Positions 16,811-26,358 of a stretch of DNA of 64,000 nucleotides are shown here, piece after piece. Each line of letters starts with the position of its first letter. Positions within the stretch are counted from its first letter, which is position 1. The position numbers and the translations under genes are program-made. Under the pieces are notes generated by a model that did no database searches, was not told the origin of the DNA, and saw only the letters and a program-made list of their open reading frames with translations. Source of the stretch: Streptomyces sp. NBC_01351 (GTDB taxonomy: Bacteria; Actinomycetota; Actinomycetes; Streptomycetales; Streptomycetaceae); NCBI RefSeq assembly GCF_036237315.1, contig NZ_CP108356.1, forward strand, positions 7,507,501-7,571,500, in the 5' to 3' direction.

Positions 16811-17935
16811 CTACCGAGTGCCGACCGCCGCCCGGACCGCCCTGCGGGCCATCCCGGCGTCGTCGTGCAGCCGGCGCAGCAGCAGCCGCTGCTCCTCGCC
16901 CGAGGACAGGGAGCCCGACGGGAGCGGCTGGGTCGGGGCGGTCGCCAGCATCGAGCGCTGCACCGCCGTCTCGCACATCCGGATCTCCCTGGTCAGCACC
17001 AGCATCAGATTGACCAGGAAGGCGTCCCGCGCTGCCGGACCGGCCGCCTGGGCGAGCCTGCTGATCTGCGCCCGGGCGGCCGGGGCGTCGCCCAGTACCG
17101 TCCACAGCGTGGCCAGGTCGTAGCCGGGCAGGTACCACCCCGCGTGCTCCCAGTCGAGCAGCACCGGCCCCGCCGGGGACAGCAGCAGGTTCGAGAGCAG
17201 CGCGTCACCGTGGTTGAACTGCAGCGCCGTGCCCGACAGCTTCACGCCGTGCAGCAGCTTCTGCAGGTCACCGAGGTCCCGGTCGGTCAGCAGCCCCAGC
17301 TCGTAGTCGCGGGCGATCCGCCGCGCGTAGTTCATCGGGGTCCCGAACAGCTCGGTCGGCGGACGCCACTGGTTGATCCGGCACACCGCCCCCAGCGCCG
17401 CCCGCAGGTCCACCCGCGGCGGCGGTTCCACCGGGTGCCGCTGGAGCGCGGCGACCCGGCCCGCCATCCGCTCGACCACCAACGTGCAGTTCTCCGGGTC
17501 GGCGGCGATCAGCCGCGGTACGCGAACCGGAGGGCGGTGCCGGACGAACGTCCGGTACGCCGCTATTTCGTGCCGGTAGCGCTCGCGCCACTCCGGCGAG
17601 TGATCCAGTAAAACCTTCGCGACGGCGGTCATCCGACCGGTCGTGCCCACCAGGAGGACCGACCGGCCGCTGCGCCGCAGTACCTGTACCGGCGCGAACT
17701 CCGGACAGATCCGCTGCACCGAGGCGAGCGCGGTGCGCAGTTGCGCCCCCTGCGGCCCCGAGAGGTCGATTCTTCCGCTGAGCGGCTGCGATCCGGATCC
17801 CGGCATCCGCCGGGCCCGAACGGCGCCCTGCGCCGCCGAGGCCGGCCGGCCGGGTTCGAGGTAGGGGCCGCCTCCCGCCGGGAGCGTGCGGTAGGGCCGG
17901 ACAGGTGCGGACACGGAGGACGTTGCTGCGTACAT
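16811..17935 (-). CDS. Aminoglycoside phosphotransferase-family protein, contains TTA codon
   Basis: Kinase-like protein of 374 residues with an intact APH/choline-kinase core: ATP-binding Lys107 in AVAKVLL, the catalytic loop [10 protein letters not shown] with Asp244 and Asn249, and the metal-binding Asp261 in LLDWEHAG. The roughly 60-residue N-terminal extension is low-complexity. Such proteins phosphorylate small molecules; actual aminoglycoside resistance is not implied. Leu109, right beside the ATP-binding Lys, is encoded by TTA (17609-17611 on the reverse strand), so translation should depend on the bldA tRNA and be developmentally timed. It diverges from the NsdA-like regulator gene and ends at a strong terminator. 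The target molecule is unknown. Confidence 0.85.
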   Translation of the reverse strand: MYAATSSVSAPVRPYRTLPAGGGPYLEPGRPASAAQGAVRARRMPGSGSQPLSGRIDLSGPQGAQLRTALASVQRICPEFAPVQVLRRSGRSVLLVGTTGRMTAVAKVLLDHSPEWRERYRHEIAAYRTFVRHRPPVRVPRLIAADPENCTLVVERMAGRVAALQRHPVEPPPRVDLRAALGAVCRINQWRPPTELFGTPMNYARRIARDYELGLLTDRDLGDLQKLLHGVKLSGTALQFNHGDALLSNLLLSPAGPVLLDWEHAGWYLPGYDLATLWTVLGDAPAARAQISRLAQAAGPAARDAFLVNLMLVLTREIRMCETAVQRSMLATAPTQPLPSGSLSSGEEQRLLLRRLHDDAGMARRAVRAAVGTR

Positions 17936-18164
17936 GGCTTACGGATCCCTTCGTGCGCCGACTGGTTTCGTACGCCACCCCGCCGGATCCCGTACTTCAC
18001 CCTGGGGAGTTCCGCCGGTGACCGGGTCGGGGAGGCGCATTCCTACCTGACACCCGGCCGCAGGTGGCGAACCATCGGGCGTGCCCTGGCGAAGGCTGGC
18101 GAATTGTCGCTGGGCACGTGACAGGGGGCTACTGTCAACTCAGCCGAGAACCTGGGGGCTTGAC

Positions 18165-19676
18165 GTGAGCAAAGGTCCAAACACCCGCTTGAACGACCTG
18201 TTCGGCCTGGCCGGCTGGTCGAAGGGCGAACTGGCGAGGATGGTCAATCGGCAGGCGGCGGCCATGGGCCACCCCCAGCTGGCCACCGACACCTCGCGGG
18301 TGCGGCGCTGGATCGACATGGGGGAGACCCCGCGCGAACCGGTGCCCACGGTACTGGCAGCACTGTTCACCGAGCGGCTCGGTCGTGTCGTGACCAACGA
18401 GGACCTCGGGTTCGTACGGCAGCGGCGCACCACGAGACGGCAGTCGGACGGGGATCGGCAGAACCCCGACGGAATGCCCTGGGCGCCCGAACGCACAGCC
18501 GCGGTCCTCACCGAATTCACGGGAATGGACCTCATGCTCAACCGTCGCGGTCTGATGGGCGCGGGCGCCGCGCTCACCGCCGGCTCCGCAATCAGCAACG
18601 CCATGCACGACTGGCTCCACACCGACCCAGCCCTCGCCAAGGAGGCGCAGCACTTCGGGGATGCCTTCCAGGCCGACCCGGCGGGCTACGACCGCTACGA
18701 GGCCGCCCCGATCGGCTCGCAGGAGATCGAGGCACTGGAACGTTCCGTCGAGGTGTTCCGCGCCTGGGACGCCTCCAGAGGCGGCGGGCTCCAGCGAAAG
18801 GCCGTCGTGGGCCAGCTGAACGAGGTCGGCGGGATGCTGGCCTACCACCACCCCGACCACCTCCAGCGCAGGCTCTGGGGGGTGGCGGCCAACCTGGCGG
18901 TGCTCGCCGGCTGGATGTCCCACGACGTGGGTCTCGAACCCACCGCGCAGAAGTACTTCGTCATCGCCGCGCACGCGGCCCGCGAGGGCGGCGACCGGCC
19001 GCGCGCCGGGGAGGCACTGTCCCGCGCCGCCCGCCAGATGGTCCACCTCGGCCGGCCGAACGAGGCCCTGGACCTGATGAAGCTCGCCCAGTCCGGCTCC
19101 GGGGAGCGGACCCTGCCGCGCACCCGCGCCATGCTGCACACCATCGAGGCCTGGGCGCAGGCCGCCATGGGCAAGGGCCAGGCCATGCGCCGCACCCTGG
19201 GCGAGGCGGAGGAGCTGTTCGTCTCCGACAAGGGCGACGTGCCGCCGCCGAGCTGGATGCAGAACTTCGACGAGGCGGACCTGCACGGCATGCAGGCCCT
19301 CGCCTACCGCACCCTCGCCGACCACGACGCCACGGCGGCGCCGGTCGCGGCCCGGCACGCCAAAGAGGCGCTGCGACTGCGCGGTGAGGGCCACCAGCGC
19401 TCGCAGATCTTCGACTACATCTCGATGGCCTCGGCCTGTTTCATCGCCGACGACCCGGAACAGGCCGACCGGTACGCCCGCCTGGCCCTGGTGTCGATGA
19501 ACGAGACTTCCTCGCACCGGACATGGGACCGGCTGCGCGAGATGTACCGGCTCACCGGCCAGTACTCCGGCTACTCGCGCATCGAGGACCTCCGCGAGGA
19601 GATCGAACTGGCCCTCCCCGACAGCCCGGCGCCGGTGCGCGGGCCGCGCGGTACGGGGACACGGACACGGGCGTAG
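18165..19676 (+). CDS. NsdA-family developmental regulator
   Basis: Protein of 503 residues matching the NsdA/SCO4114 (sporulation-associated) family of Streptomyces, whose founder NsdA is a negative regulator of differentiation and antibiotic production. The N-terminal 85 residues look HTH-like (SKGELARMVNRQA, then SRVRRWIDMGETP). They are followed by the diagnostic MNRRGLMGAGAALTAG near 120-135, a hydrophobic stretch, and then TPR-like helices to about 490. The start is the GTG at 18165; the frame is open upstream to 18081 but without a ribosome site. A TGACAG-N7-CTGTCA inverted repeat lies at 18119-18137 just upstream. It diverges from a bldA-dependent gene and converges on a PAS/SpoIIE phosphatase. 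I cannot tell whether this is the true nsdA orthologue. Confidence 0.78.
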   Translation: MSKGPNTRLNDLFGLAGWSKGELARMVNRQAAAMGHPQLATDTSRVRRWIDMGETPREPVPTVLAALFTERLGRVVTNEDLGFVRQRRTTRRQSDGDRQNPDGMPWAPERTAAVLTEFTGMDLMLNRRGLMGAGAALTAGSAISNAMHDWLHTDPALAKEAQHFGDAFQADPAGYDRYEAAPIGSQEIEALERSVEVFRAWDASRGGGLQRKAVVGQLNEVGGMLAYHHPDHLQRRLWGVAANLAVLAGWMSHDVGLEPTAQKYFVIAAHAAREGGDRPRAGEALSRAARQMVHLGRPNEALDLMKLAQSGSGERTLPRTRAMLHTIEAWAQAAMGKGQAMRRTLGEAEELFVSDKGDVPPPSWMQNFDEADLHGMQALAYRTLADHDATAAPVAARHAKEALRLRGEGHQRSQIFDYISMASACFIADDPEQADRYARLALVSMNETSSHRTWDRLREMYRLTGQYSGYSRIEDLREEIELALPDSPAPVRGPRGTGTRTRA

Positions 19677-19722
19677 CGTGCCCCGGCCCGGGCCCCGCAC
19701 CGAGATGAGCCGAGACGAGAAA

Positions 19723-19744
19723 GGCCGCGCCTGACGGCGCGGCC
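19723..19744. terminator. Bidirectional hairpin between convergent genes
   Basis: GGCCGCGCC-TGAC-GGCGCGGCC, a perfect 9-bp stem with a tetraloop. It lies between the convergent NsdA-like and SpoIIE-phosphatase genes and is preceded by GAGAAA. Confidence 0.75.
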
Positions 19745-19802
19745 CTGAAGTCCGTACGTCCCACCCTGCCTCCGACCGCCCGGCGGCCGGCCCCTGACCG
19801 GC

Positions 19803-21224
19803 CTATCCCCCCACCCGGGCGACCAGCACGCAGGCGTCGTCCTCGCGCTCGCTCTCGCCGAACTCCTCGATCACCATCCGCACGCAGTCCTGCGCCGACC
19901 GCGCCGCCGAGAACCGCGGCGCGAGTGCCAGGAGGCGTTCCGAGCCGTCCGCGCGGCTGAACTCGATGCTGCGCGGGGTCAGTCCGTCCGTGTGGAGCAC
20001 GAGTACGTCGCCCACTTCGAGCCGCTCCTCGGCCTGCCCGTACGCCGCCCCGGAGGTCGCGCCCAGCAGCACCCCCTCCGGCGGCAGCAGGGACCGGCCC
20101 GATCCGCGCCGGAACAGCAGGGGTGCCGGGTGGCCTGCCTGCGCCCAGGACAGGACGCGGCGCGTGGCGTCGTAGCGGCAGCACACGGCCGAGCCGAGCG
20201 CGGGCTGGACGGAAGTTTCGAGGAGCTGGTTGAGCCAGCCCATCAGCGGGCCGGGCTCGATCCCGGCCATGGCCATGCCGCGCAGGGCGCCCAGCATCAT
20301 CGCCATCCCGGAGGTGGCTGTCACGCCGTGGCCGGTCAGGTCGCCGACGGTCAGCATCGAGCTGCCGTCGGGGAGTTCGAGGGCGTCGTACCAGTCGCCG
20401 CCGATCAGCGCGCTGGTCGCGGAGGGCAGGTAGTGGGCGGCCACGTCCAGGGTGCCCGCGTTGCCGTGCGGGAACCGCAGGGAGCCGCGCCACGGGGGGA
20501 GCACGGCTTCCTGCAGCTCGACCGCCAGCCGGTGCTCGGTCTGCGCGATCTCCCGCTGGCGCTGCAGCGAGTCCCGTGACTCGCGCACCGCCCGCTGGCT
20601 CCGGCGCAGTTCACTCACGTCCCGCAGTACGGCCCACATGGAGGCCGTGCAACCGTCGGAGTCGAGTACCGGCTCGCCCCTCATGTGCAGCGTCCGGACC
20701 CGGCCGTCGGCCCGGACGATGCGGAACTCGCCGTCGATCGCCTTGCCGTCGACCAGGCAGGCGGTCACCCACGCGGTGAGCAGCGGCTGGTCCTCGGAGA
20801 ACAGGGTCGAGCCCAGTTCGTCGAGGGGGAGCGCGCCCGCCTCGGGGGAGCGGCCGAAGATCTGGAACAGCTCGTCGGACCAACTGACCTCGTCGGTCAG
20901 CAGGTTCCACTCGGCGCTGCCGACCCGGGTCTGTGCCTCGGGCCCGGCCTCGGGGGCGGAATGCGGGAGCTCGATGGTCTCGGGCGCCGGCGGCAGCCCC
21001 TCCTTGAGCTGGCCGAGGTGCTCGCCGAGGTCGTCGAGGTGGTGCACGGCGAGGTCGCACAGGGCTCGCTGCCAGCGGCCCTGGGCGTCGTCGTCGTCGA
21101 CGACCGTGTCGCGGCGCACCGCGTCCACTTCTCCCCGCAGCCGCCGGGTCTGTGAGATCAGTGCGTCCACCGACCCCGGCTCGGGCGGCTGCGCGGGACG
21201 GTCCGCGAACAGGTGGGACGGCAT
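19803..21224 (-). CDS. PAS domain PP2C phosphatase (SpoIIE type)
   Basis: Cytoplasmic protein of 473 residues. An N-terminal helical segment (about 20-80) is followed by a PAS_3 fold (about 100-205, SWSDELFQIFGRSPEAG to GEFRIVRADGRVR), a coiled-coil linker (RESRDSLQRQREIAQTEHRL) and a SpoIIE/PP2C catalytic domain (about 240-470). The metal-binding motifs GGDWYDAL, GDLTGHG and the terminal REDDACVLVARVGG are present, so it should be an active Ser/Thr phosphatase. Streptomyces has dozens of these, usually dephosphorylating anti-anti-sigma factors. No anti-sigma or anti-anti-sigma gene is adjacent, so its partner is unknown. It probably responds to a ligand or redox signal through the PAS domain. 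Confidence 0.88.
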   Translation of the reverse strand: MPSHLFADRPAQPPEPGSVDALISQTRRLRGEVDAVRRDTVVDDDDAQGRWQRALCDLAVHHLDDLGEHLGQLKEGLPPAPETIELPHSAPEAGPEAQTRVGSAEWNLLTDEVSWSDELFQIFGRSPEAGALPLDELGSTLFSEDQPLLTAWVTACLVDGKAIDGEFRIVRADGRVRTLHMRGEPVLDSDGCTASMWAVLRDVSELRRSQRAVRESRDSLQRQREIAQTEHRLAVELQEAVLPPWRGSLRFPHGNAGTLDVAAHYLPSATSALIGGDWYDALELPDGSSMLTVGDLTGHGVTATSGMAMMLGALRGMAMAGIEPGPLMGWLNQLLETSVQPALGSAVCCRYDATRRVLSWAQAGHPAPLLFRRGSGRSLLPPEGVLLGATSGAAYGQAEERLEVGDVLVLHTDGLTPRSIEFSRADGSERLLALAPRFSAARSAQDCVRMVIEEFGESEREDDACVLVARVGG

Positions 21225-21417
21225 GAGAACTCCGATACAGGCGCGGCACGGCCAAGTCTGAAGGAAGGACCGGTAACGACTGTTGCACAGGCAGCGACTG
21301 CGTGTAAGGCGTTTGGCAACATCCGCGACGGTCTTGCTTCCGGCATATGCCGCAGGCCTCTCGGCCGTCCCACCATGGGTTGTTCGCGTGCGAACGAATC
21401 CAGTCAGGCGGCCGCCC

Positions 21418-21666
21418 CTACACGCTCAGCGGCACCGGGTGGATCTCGTTCGCGGGGTGTCCCGTGCGCTCGTGGATCCGCTGGACCGCGTCGGCGGACG
21501 GGCCCTCGGAGAGGCAGTAGACCGTGCCCGTCCCCGGGTCGGCCCACGCCCGCTCGAAGTGGACACCTTCTTCCTTTTCGATCGCCAGGTCCGCCTTGTG
21601 GGCGGCCATCAGCTGCTCCTGGGTGATGCCCTTCATGTCCGTGTGGACATCCATGAACTTGGCCAT
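21418..21666 (-). CDS. SCO4226-family nickel-binding protein
   Basis: Small ferredoxin-fold protein of 82 residues, MAKFMDVHTDMKGITQEQL to HPANEIHPVPLSV, closely matching the Streptomyces SCO4226 family. Family members bind nickel, and His-rich positions (MDVHTDM, AAHKAD, VHFERAW, RIHERTGH) are present. The physiological role is not settled, possibly nickel storage or delivery, for example to Ni-superoxide dismutase or hydrogenase/urease. The ATG at 21666 has GAGGAGGTG in front; the 10-residue longer reading is less likely. It diverges from the molybdenum-oxidoreductase genes. Confidence 0.85.
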   Translation of the reverse strand: MAKFMDVHTDMKGITQEQLMAAHKADLAIEKEEGVHFERAWADPGTGTVYCLSEGPSADAVQRIHERTGHPANEIHPVPLSV

Positions 21667-21830
21667 CGCGGAGCACCTCCTCTTCGTCCATTCCATCGTC
21701 CGCCCGCGGCCGAAAAACGGCCTTCCGGCAGGGCCCGCTCGCTCGTACGGCCGAGCTGTACGAGGGCCCGCGCGGCCGTACCCGCCTCACACGCGGATGC
21801 ATGGCGTACCCCGAACGGAGGACCCGCGCT

Positions 21831-21872
21831 CCGGCGGCTCCCCTGGCTTCCCCGGAGGCTCCCCAGGCTTCC
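21831..21872. repeat. Two tandem 21-bp repeats upstream of molybdenum enzyme
   Basis: CCGGCGGCTCCCCTGGCTTCC is followed directly by CCGGAGGCTCCCCAGGCTTCC; 19 of 21 positions agree. It lies in the divergent region, 92 bases before the oxidoreductase start, where it could be a paired activator site. Confidence 0.5.
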
Positions 21873-21963
21873 CACCACACCCGGGGGTCGCTACTCTACG
21901 TGCCGGTAATGATCGGGGGCCGGTCCGCTGCGGCGGACCCGCGCAGGGTGGGGACACAAAGAA

Positions 21964-24174
21964 ATGACCGGGCAGAGCCGTCGCTCCTTCCTGACCTACC
22001 TCGTCGCGGCGCCGACCCTCGCCCTCGTCACCCGCGCCGGCGTCGACGCGGTCGCCCCGCAGCCCGCACACGCCGTGGTGCCGAGCCTGCCCGCCATCGC
22101 CGACATCATCGACCTCGGCGACCTGTTCATCCTGGCGGGGGCGCCCACGTCCGCCCTGCTGGCGCTCGCCGTGGAGGCGGACGGGACCATCCGCTTCCGG
22201 CTGCCGCGCGAGGAGGTCGGCCAGGGTCTGACCACCGCCGTGGCCATGCTGGTCGCGGAGGAACTCGACGCGCCGCTGGCCGACGTACGGGTGGAACTGG
22301 ACGACGCACGGCCCGAGCTGCTCTTCAACCAGCTCACCGGATCCTCCAACTCCATCCGCTCCCTCTACGGTCCCGTCCGCCAGTGCGCCGCCACCGCCCG
22401 GGCCCGGCTCGTCGCAGCCGCCGCCGTCCGCTGGAGCCTGTCCGCCTCCACGCTGACCACCGCGAACGGCGCCGTCCGCGCCCCCGACGGCCGCACCGCC
22501 GACTACGGCAGCCTCGCCGCGGCCGCCGCCGACCCCGCGCTCGTCGTCCTCGGCGCCACCCCCAAGAAGACGGCGAAGCACGCCCTCGTGGGCAAGCCCA
22601 CCGGCCGCGTCGACGCCCGCGCCATGGTCACCGGCGCGCAGAAGTACACCCTCGACCTCGACGTGCCCGGGGCCAAGCCCTGCGTGGTGCGCCGCCCGCC
22701 CACCCTCGGCGGCGGCGTCCGCTCCGTCGACAACCTCGCCGCCGTCCAGGCCATGCCCGGCGTGCTGCACGTGGTGACCATCCCGAGCGGGGTCGCCGTC
22801 GTCGCGGAGACCTTCGGGCAGGCCCTGACCGCCAAGGCCGCCCTCCAGGTCACCTGGGGCCCCGGCCCCGCCGACCGGCTCTCCGACGCCGAGGTACGTA
22901 CGAAACTGCGCGCGGCCACCGCGCCGCTGCTGGTGCCGCCGCTGCTGACCCCGTACGTGGACGCCGAGTTCGACTTCGCCTTCGTCAGCCACGCCCCGAT
23001 GGAGACCAACTCCGCGATAGCCGACGTACGGGAGGACCGCGCCGAGATCTGGTCCGGGCTCAAGTCCCCGATCGTGGCCCGCGAGACCATCGCCGCCGAG
23101 CTCGGGCTGCCGCTGGGCAAGGTGCAGGTGCACGTGGTGCAGGCCGGCGGCTCCTTCGGCCGACGCCTCTTCTTCGACGCGGCCCTGGAGGCCGCCCGTG
23201 TCTCGAAGGCCTGCCGCCGCCCCGTCAAGCTGATGTGGACCCGCGTCGACGACACCCGGCACGGCCGGATGCGCCCCGCCACCCACCACAAGATCCGCGC
23301 CACCCACCTGCTCGGCGAGGTGCTCACCTTCGAGCACCGCGTCGCCGCCGCCGAGACCGACTTCCGGCACGGACTCGGCGAGATCATCACCGCGACCGCG
23401 GCGCACCTGCCGCTCGGCATCGGCAACGCCACCCTCGCCCAGACCCTGTTCCTGACCACGGTGAAGTCCCCCTACAACTTCGGCGTCACCACCCAGGTCC
23501 TGACCGAGGTGCCGACGGGCATCCCCACCGGATCCTGGCGGTCGGTGTACTCCGCCAACACGCGCGGCGCGGAGGAGATCGTGGTCGACGAACTCGCCGC
23601 GAAGACCGGCCGCGACCCGTACCAGTTCCGCCGCCTCTTCCTGAAGACGGCCGCCCAGCGCGCCGTACTCGACAAGGTGGCGGCCGAAGGGGAGTGGGGG
23701 CGGCCGATGGGTGCGGGCCGCGCGCAGGGGATCGCCTTCCACGAGGAGTACAAGTCCCGCACCGCGTGCCTCGTGGAGATCGACACCCGCGACCCGGAGC
23801 ACGTCCGCGTCACCAAGGCGGTCATCGCCGTGGACGTGGGCCTGCCCGTCAACCCGCGCGGACTGGAGGCCCAGATGATCGGCGGCCTCACCGACGCCAT
23901 CTCCACCACCCTGCGCGCCGGACTCCACCTGGACAAGGGGCTTCCACTGGAAGGCAGTTACAGCCAGTTCCACTGGGCGAAGCAGCGCGACACCCCGCTC
24001 GACGTACGGGTCTTCGTACTGCCGGCCACCGGCGAGGAGCCCGGCGGCGCGGGAGAGCTCGGCGTGCCCGCCGCCGTCGGAGCCATCGCCAACGCCTGGG
24101 CCCGGGCCACCGGTTCCAAGCCCCGCAGCTTCCCCCTCGACTTCGACGTCGACTTCACCCCCTACCCGCGCTAA
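21964..24174 (+). CDS. Molybdopterin oxidoreductase large subunit, Tat-exported (IorB-like)
   Basis: Catalytic subunit of a xanthine-oxidase-family hydroxylase, 736 residues, closest in layout to isoquinoline 1-oxidoreductase beta (IorB) proteins. It begins with a twin-arginine leader QSRRSFLTYLVAAPTLALV, so the folded cofactor-loaded complex is likely exported. Substrate-channel and cofactor blocks include PREEVGQGLTTAVAMLVAEEL, the AGGSFGRR motif, VDVGLPVNPRGLEAQMIGG, and the active-site Glu in GAGELGVP. The small 2Fe-2S subunit follows 15 bases later. There is no FAD subunit, as in Ior-type enzymes that pass electrons to cytochromes. The substrate (an N-heterocycle or aldehyde) is unknown. 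The ATG follows GGGGACACAAAGAA. Confidence 0.85.
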   Translation: MTGQSRRSFLTYLVAAPTLALVTRAGVDAVAPQPAHAVVPSLPAIADIIDLGDLFILAGAPTSALLALAVEADGTIRFRLPREEVGQGLTTAVAMLVAEELDAPLADVRVELDDARPELLFNQLTGSSNSIRSLYGPVRQCAATARARLVAAAAVRWSLSASTLTTANGAVRAPDGRTADYGSLAAAAADPALVVLGATPKKTAKHALVGKPTGRVDARAMVTGAQKYTLDLDVPGAKPCVVRRPPTLGGGVRSVDNLAAVQAMPGVLHVVTIPSGVAVVAETFGQALTAKAALQVTWGPGPADRLSDAEVRTKLRAATAPLLVPPLLTPYVDAEFDFAFVSHAPMETNSAIADVREDRAEIWSGLKSPIVARETIAAELGLPLGKVQVHVVQAGGSFGRRLFFDAALEAARVSKACRRPVKLMWTRVDDTRHGRMRPATHHKIRATHLLGEVLTFEHRVAAAETDFRHGLGEIITATAAHLPLGIGNATLAQTLFLTTVKSPYNFGVTTQVLTEVPTGIPTGSWRSVYSANTRGAEEIVVDELAAKTGRDPYQFRRLFLKTAAQRAVLDKVAAEGEWGRPMGAGRAQGIAFHEEYKSRTACLVEIDTRDPEHVRVTKAVIAVDVGLPVNPRGLEAQMIGGLTDAISTTLRAGLHLDKGLPLEGSYSQFHWAKQRDTPLDVRVFVLPATGEEPGGAGELGVPAAVGAIANAWARATGSKPRSFPLDFDVDFTPYPR

Positions 24175-24189
24175 CCGCTGGAGTACGCC

Positions 24190-24645
24190 GTGCCCTCGCA
24201 CACCTTCACCGTCAACGGGCAGAGCGTCACCGTGGACGCCCCCGACGACCTGCCCCTGCTGTGGGTGCTCCGCGACATGCTGGGCGTCAACGGCCCCAAG
24301 TACGGCTGCGGAGTGGACGTCTGCAAGGCCTGCACCAGCCACCTCGACGGCGCCGACATACGCCCCTGCGTGGTGCCCGTCTCCGCCTGTGCCGGCAAGT
24401 CGGTGACCACCATCGAGGGGCTTGCGAACGGGGACGAGCTGCACCCGGTGCAGGAGGCCTGGCTCGAACAGGACGTCGCCCAGTGCGGTTTCTGCCAGCC
24501 CGGTCAGATCATGGCCGCCGTCGCACTGCTCCAGCGGACGAGCGAACCCACCGACGAGGACATCGACGCCATCGCCAACATCTGCCGCTGCGGCACCTAC
24601 GTCCGCATCCGGGAGGCCATCCGCAGCGCGGCCGCCAAGATGTGA
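24190..24645 (+). CDS. 2Fe-2S small subunit of molybdenum oxidoreductase (IorA-like)
   Basis: Iron-sulfur electron-transfer subunit, 151 residues, for the preceding large subunit. The plant-type 2Fe-2S site is [17 protein letters not shown] with a further Cys in IRPCVVPV. The C-terminal helical-bundle 2Fe-2S site has CGFCQPGQ and CRCGTYVRI. It has no own signal, so it should be co-exported by the Tat leader of the large subunit. The start is GTG at 24190. The gene order (large then small) is the reverse of many iorAB operons. Confidence 0.9.
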   Translation: MPSHTFTVNGQSVTVDAPDDLPLLWVLRDMLGVNGPKYGCGVDVCKACTSHLDGADIRPCVVPVSACAGKSVTTIEGLANGDELHPVQEAWLEQDVAQCGFCQPGQIMAAVALLQRTSEPTDEDIDAIANICRCGTYVRIREAIRSAAAKM

Positions 24646-24688
24646 CCCGCCGTCGGTCTGACGTCGACCCGACGGCGTGAGCAAGGAG

Positions 24689-24737
24689 GGACCCCGGCGT
24701 TCCCCCGTCGCGGTGATTCCGCTTCGCGCCGGGGTCC
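24689..24737. terminator. Hairpin after oxidoreductase operon
   Basis: GGACCCCGGCG and CGCCGGGGTCC make an 11-bp perfect stem over a 27-base loop, between the iron-sulfur subunit and the next co-directional regulator. The long loop makes it weaker than the other hairpins here. Confidence 0.45.
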
Positions 24738-24855
24738 GACCGCTCATCGCCCAACCTAGGCGGGGCGCCGGTCGTGCACAGGGTTCGAAGTGCCCAGCGA
24801 CCGGGCGAGACGGGTATCACAGCGCACAGTGTGCGCCGGGTGGTTGAATGCGCCG

Positions 24856-26307
24856 GTGTCCCGGTCAGACGATGTCCTCAAGGTCCACCGGCTCGCCCAC
24901 ACCGTGGGATCGGCCGCGCTGCTCGGCTGGCTCGCCACCCGGCTCGGAGGCTGGGTCGGAGTGGTCGACGCCGAACCGGCCTCGCCGGAACGGGTACCCG
25001 GCACGGCCCCCGGCCAGGGGCCCGAACCCGCCCTGCGGGGCGCCGCCGAGATGCGCGCCCGCGGCCTGAGCTCGGCCGTCCTGGAGGGCGAGACCTCCGC
25101 GACGCTGCTGTTCGCGCTGGACGAGCGGCGCGCACTGGCCGCCGTACTGGAGCGGCCGCAGCCACCCGAGGCGGCGACCCTGCTCGCGGACTCCGCCGTA
25201 CCGCTGGCCCTCGTACTGCGCGCCGAGGAGGCAGCGCTGCGCGAGGAGCGGGCCGGACTCGCCGAGGCGCGGGCCCGCGAGGCGGTGCTGCACCTGCTGA
25301 TGAACGGCCGGCTCTCCACCGCCCACCAGGTCGCCGGGGCGCTGGGGCCCTCCCTCCCCGACCCGATGCGGATGTACGTCGTGGAGTGCCGGACCGGGCA
25401 GCGCGCCGAAGTGGCCCGGCTGTGCGCGGAGCTGACGGGCGGCCGGGCCTGGACCGTGCGCTGCCCCGTGTACGCACGCCACCTCATCGTGCTCGTCCCG
25501 GACGACCCGGCGGCGGCCTCGGCCGAGGTCGACCCCCTCGCCGGGGCGCTCGCGGGGGTGGCCCGGGACGCCGTGGTCGGGGTCAGCGCACGGGTGGGTC
25601 TGCGGGAGGCCCCGGCCGCCTACACACAGGCCTTCCACGCCCTCGCCGTCGCGCGGGGGCGGGGCGAGCGGCACGCCCGCTTCGGACCCGGCCCCGAGCT
25701 GGCGCTCGCCGCGCACGGGGCCGGCGCCGGCTGGGCCGGGGCCCTGCTCGCGCCGCTGCACACGTACGAGCCCAGGCGGGCCCAGGACCCGGGAGCGCAG
25801 GAGCTGCGCGCGACGGTCCACGCGTGGCTCAACTTCACTTCGCACGCCACCCGCCTGCTGAAGATCCACCGCAACACCCTGGCCGGCCGGCTCCGGCTCG
25901 CCGAGGGGCTGCTCGGGCTGGACCTCGCGCGGCTCGCGGACCAGTCGGCGCTCTCGCTCGCGCTGCGGCTCACCCCGGGCGGCAGCGCCCCGAACGCCTC
26001 CGGGCGATCCGGCGCGGGCAGCCTCGACGAGGTGCTGGGCGATCCCCGCCTGACCGACTGGGCCCGCGCCCACCTGCGCCCGCTGGCCGGGCCCGATGCC
26101 CCGCCCGGGGCCCGCGTCACGGTGCGCGTCTGGCTGGACCACGATGCCCAACTCGGCCCGGCGGCCGCCACGCTGGGGATCTCCGTCCCGGGCGCCCGCA
26201 AACGGCTGGCCCGTGTCGAGGCGCTGCTGGAGCGCTCGCTGCTCCAATCGCCGAGTGCCCGCCACGACCTGTGGCTGGCACATCGGGCGGAGGAGCTCGC
26301 CGGGTGA
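24856..26307 (+). CDS. PucR-like transcriptional regulator
   Basis: Regulator of about 483 residues. A variable N-terminal sensory region (LAHTVGSAALLGWLATRLGG onward) is followed by a coiled-coil at AEEAALREERAGLAEARARE, a GGDEF-like CdaR middle and a PucR-type HTH, KIHRNTLAGRLRLAEGLLG. A second HTH-like segment, LGISVPGARKRLARVEALL, lies near the C terminus. The start is uncertain: GTG at 24856 was chosen, and the frame stays open to 24790. It follows the molybdenum oxidoreductase operon and may control it or the transporter 51 bases downstream; the sequence does not decide. Confidence 0.78.
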   Translation: MSRSDDVLKVHRLAHTVGSAALLGWLATRLGGWVGVVDAEPASPERVPGTAPGQGPEPALRGAAEMRARGLSSAVLEGETSATLLFALDERRALAAVLERPQPPEAATLLADSAVPLALVLRAEEAALREERAGLAEARAREAVLHLLMNGRLSTAHQVAGALGPSLPDPMRMYVVECRTGQRAEVARLCAELTGGRAWTVRCPVYARHLIVLVPDDPAAASAEVDPLAGALAGVARDAVVGVSARVGLREAPAAYTQAFHALAVARGRGERHARFGPGPELALAAHGAGAGWAGALLAPLHTYEPRRAQDPGAQELRATVHAWLNFTSHATRLLKIHRNTLAGRLRLAEGLLGLDLARLADQSALSLALRLTPGGSAPNASGRSGAGSLDEVLGDPRLTDWARAHLRPLAGPDAPPGARVTVRVWLDHDAQLGPAAATLGISVPGARKRLARVEALLERSLLQSPSARHDLWLAHRAEELAG

Positions 26308-26358
26308 CACAGTCACCAAAAGGGGCGAATAGCGTGAAACGTGCACGATCATGCCTGA

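Noticed and set aside
21787..24747. A 986-codon reverse frame under the molybdenum oxidoreductase genes
   Set aside because: Shadow of two genes with full cofactor motifs.
26308..26358. c-di-AMP (ydaO) riboswitch before the KimA-like gene
   Set aside because: Only 51 bases lie between the two genes, much too short for that riboswitch.
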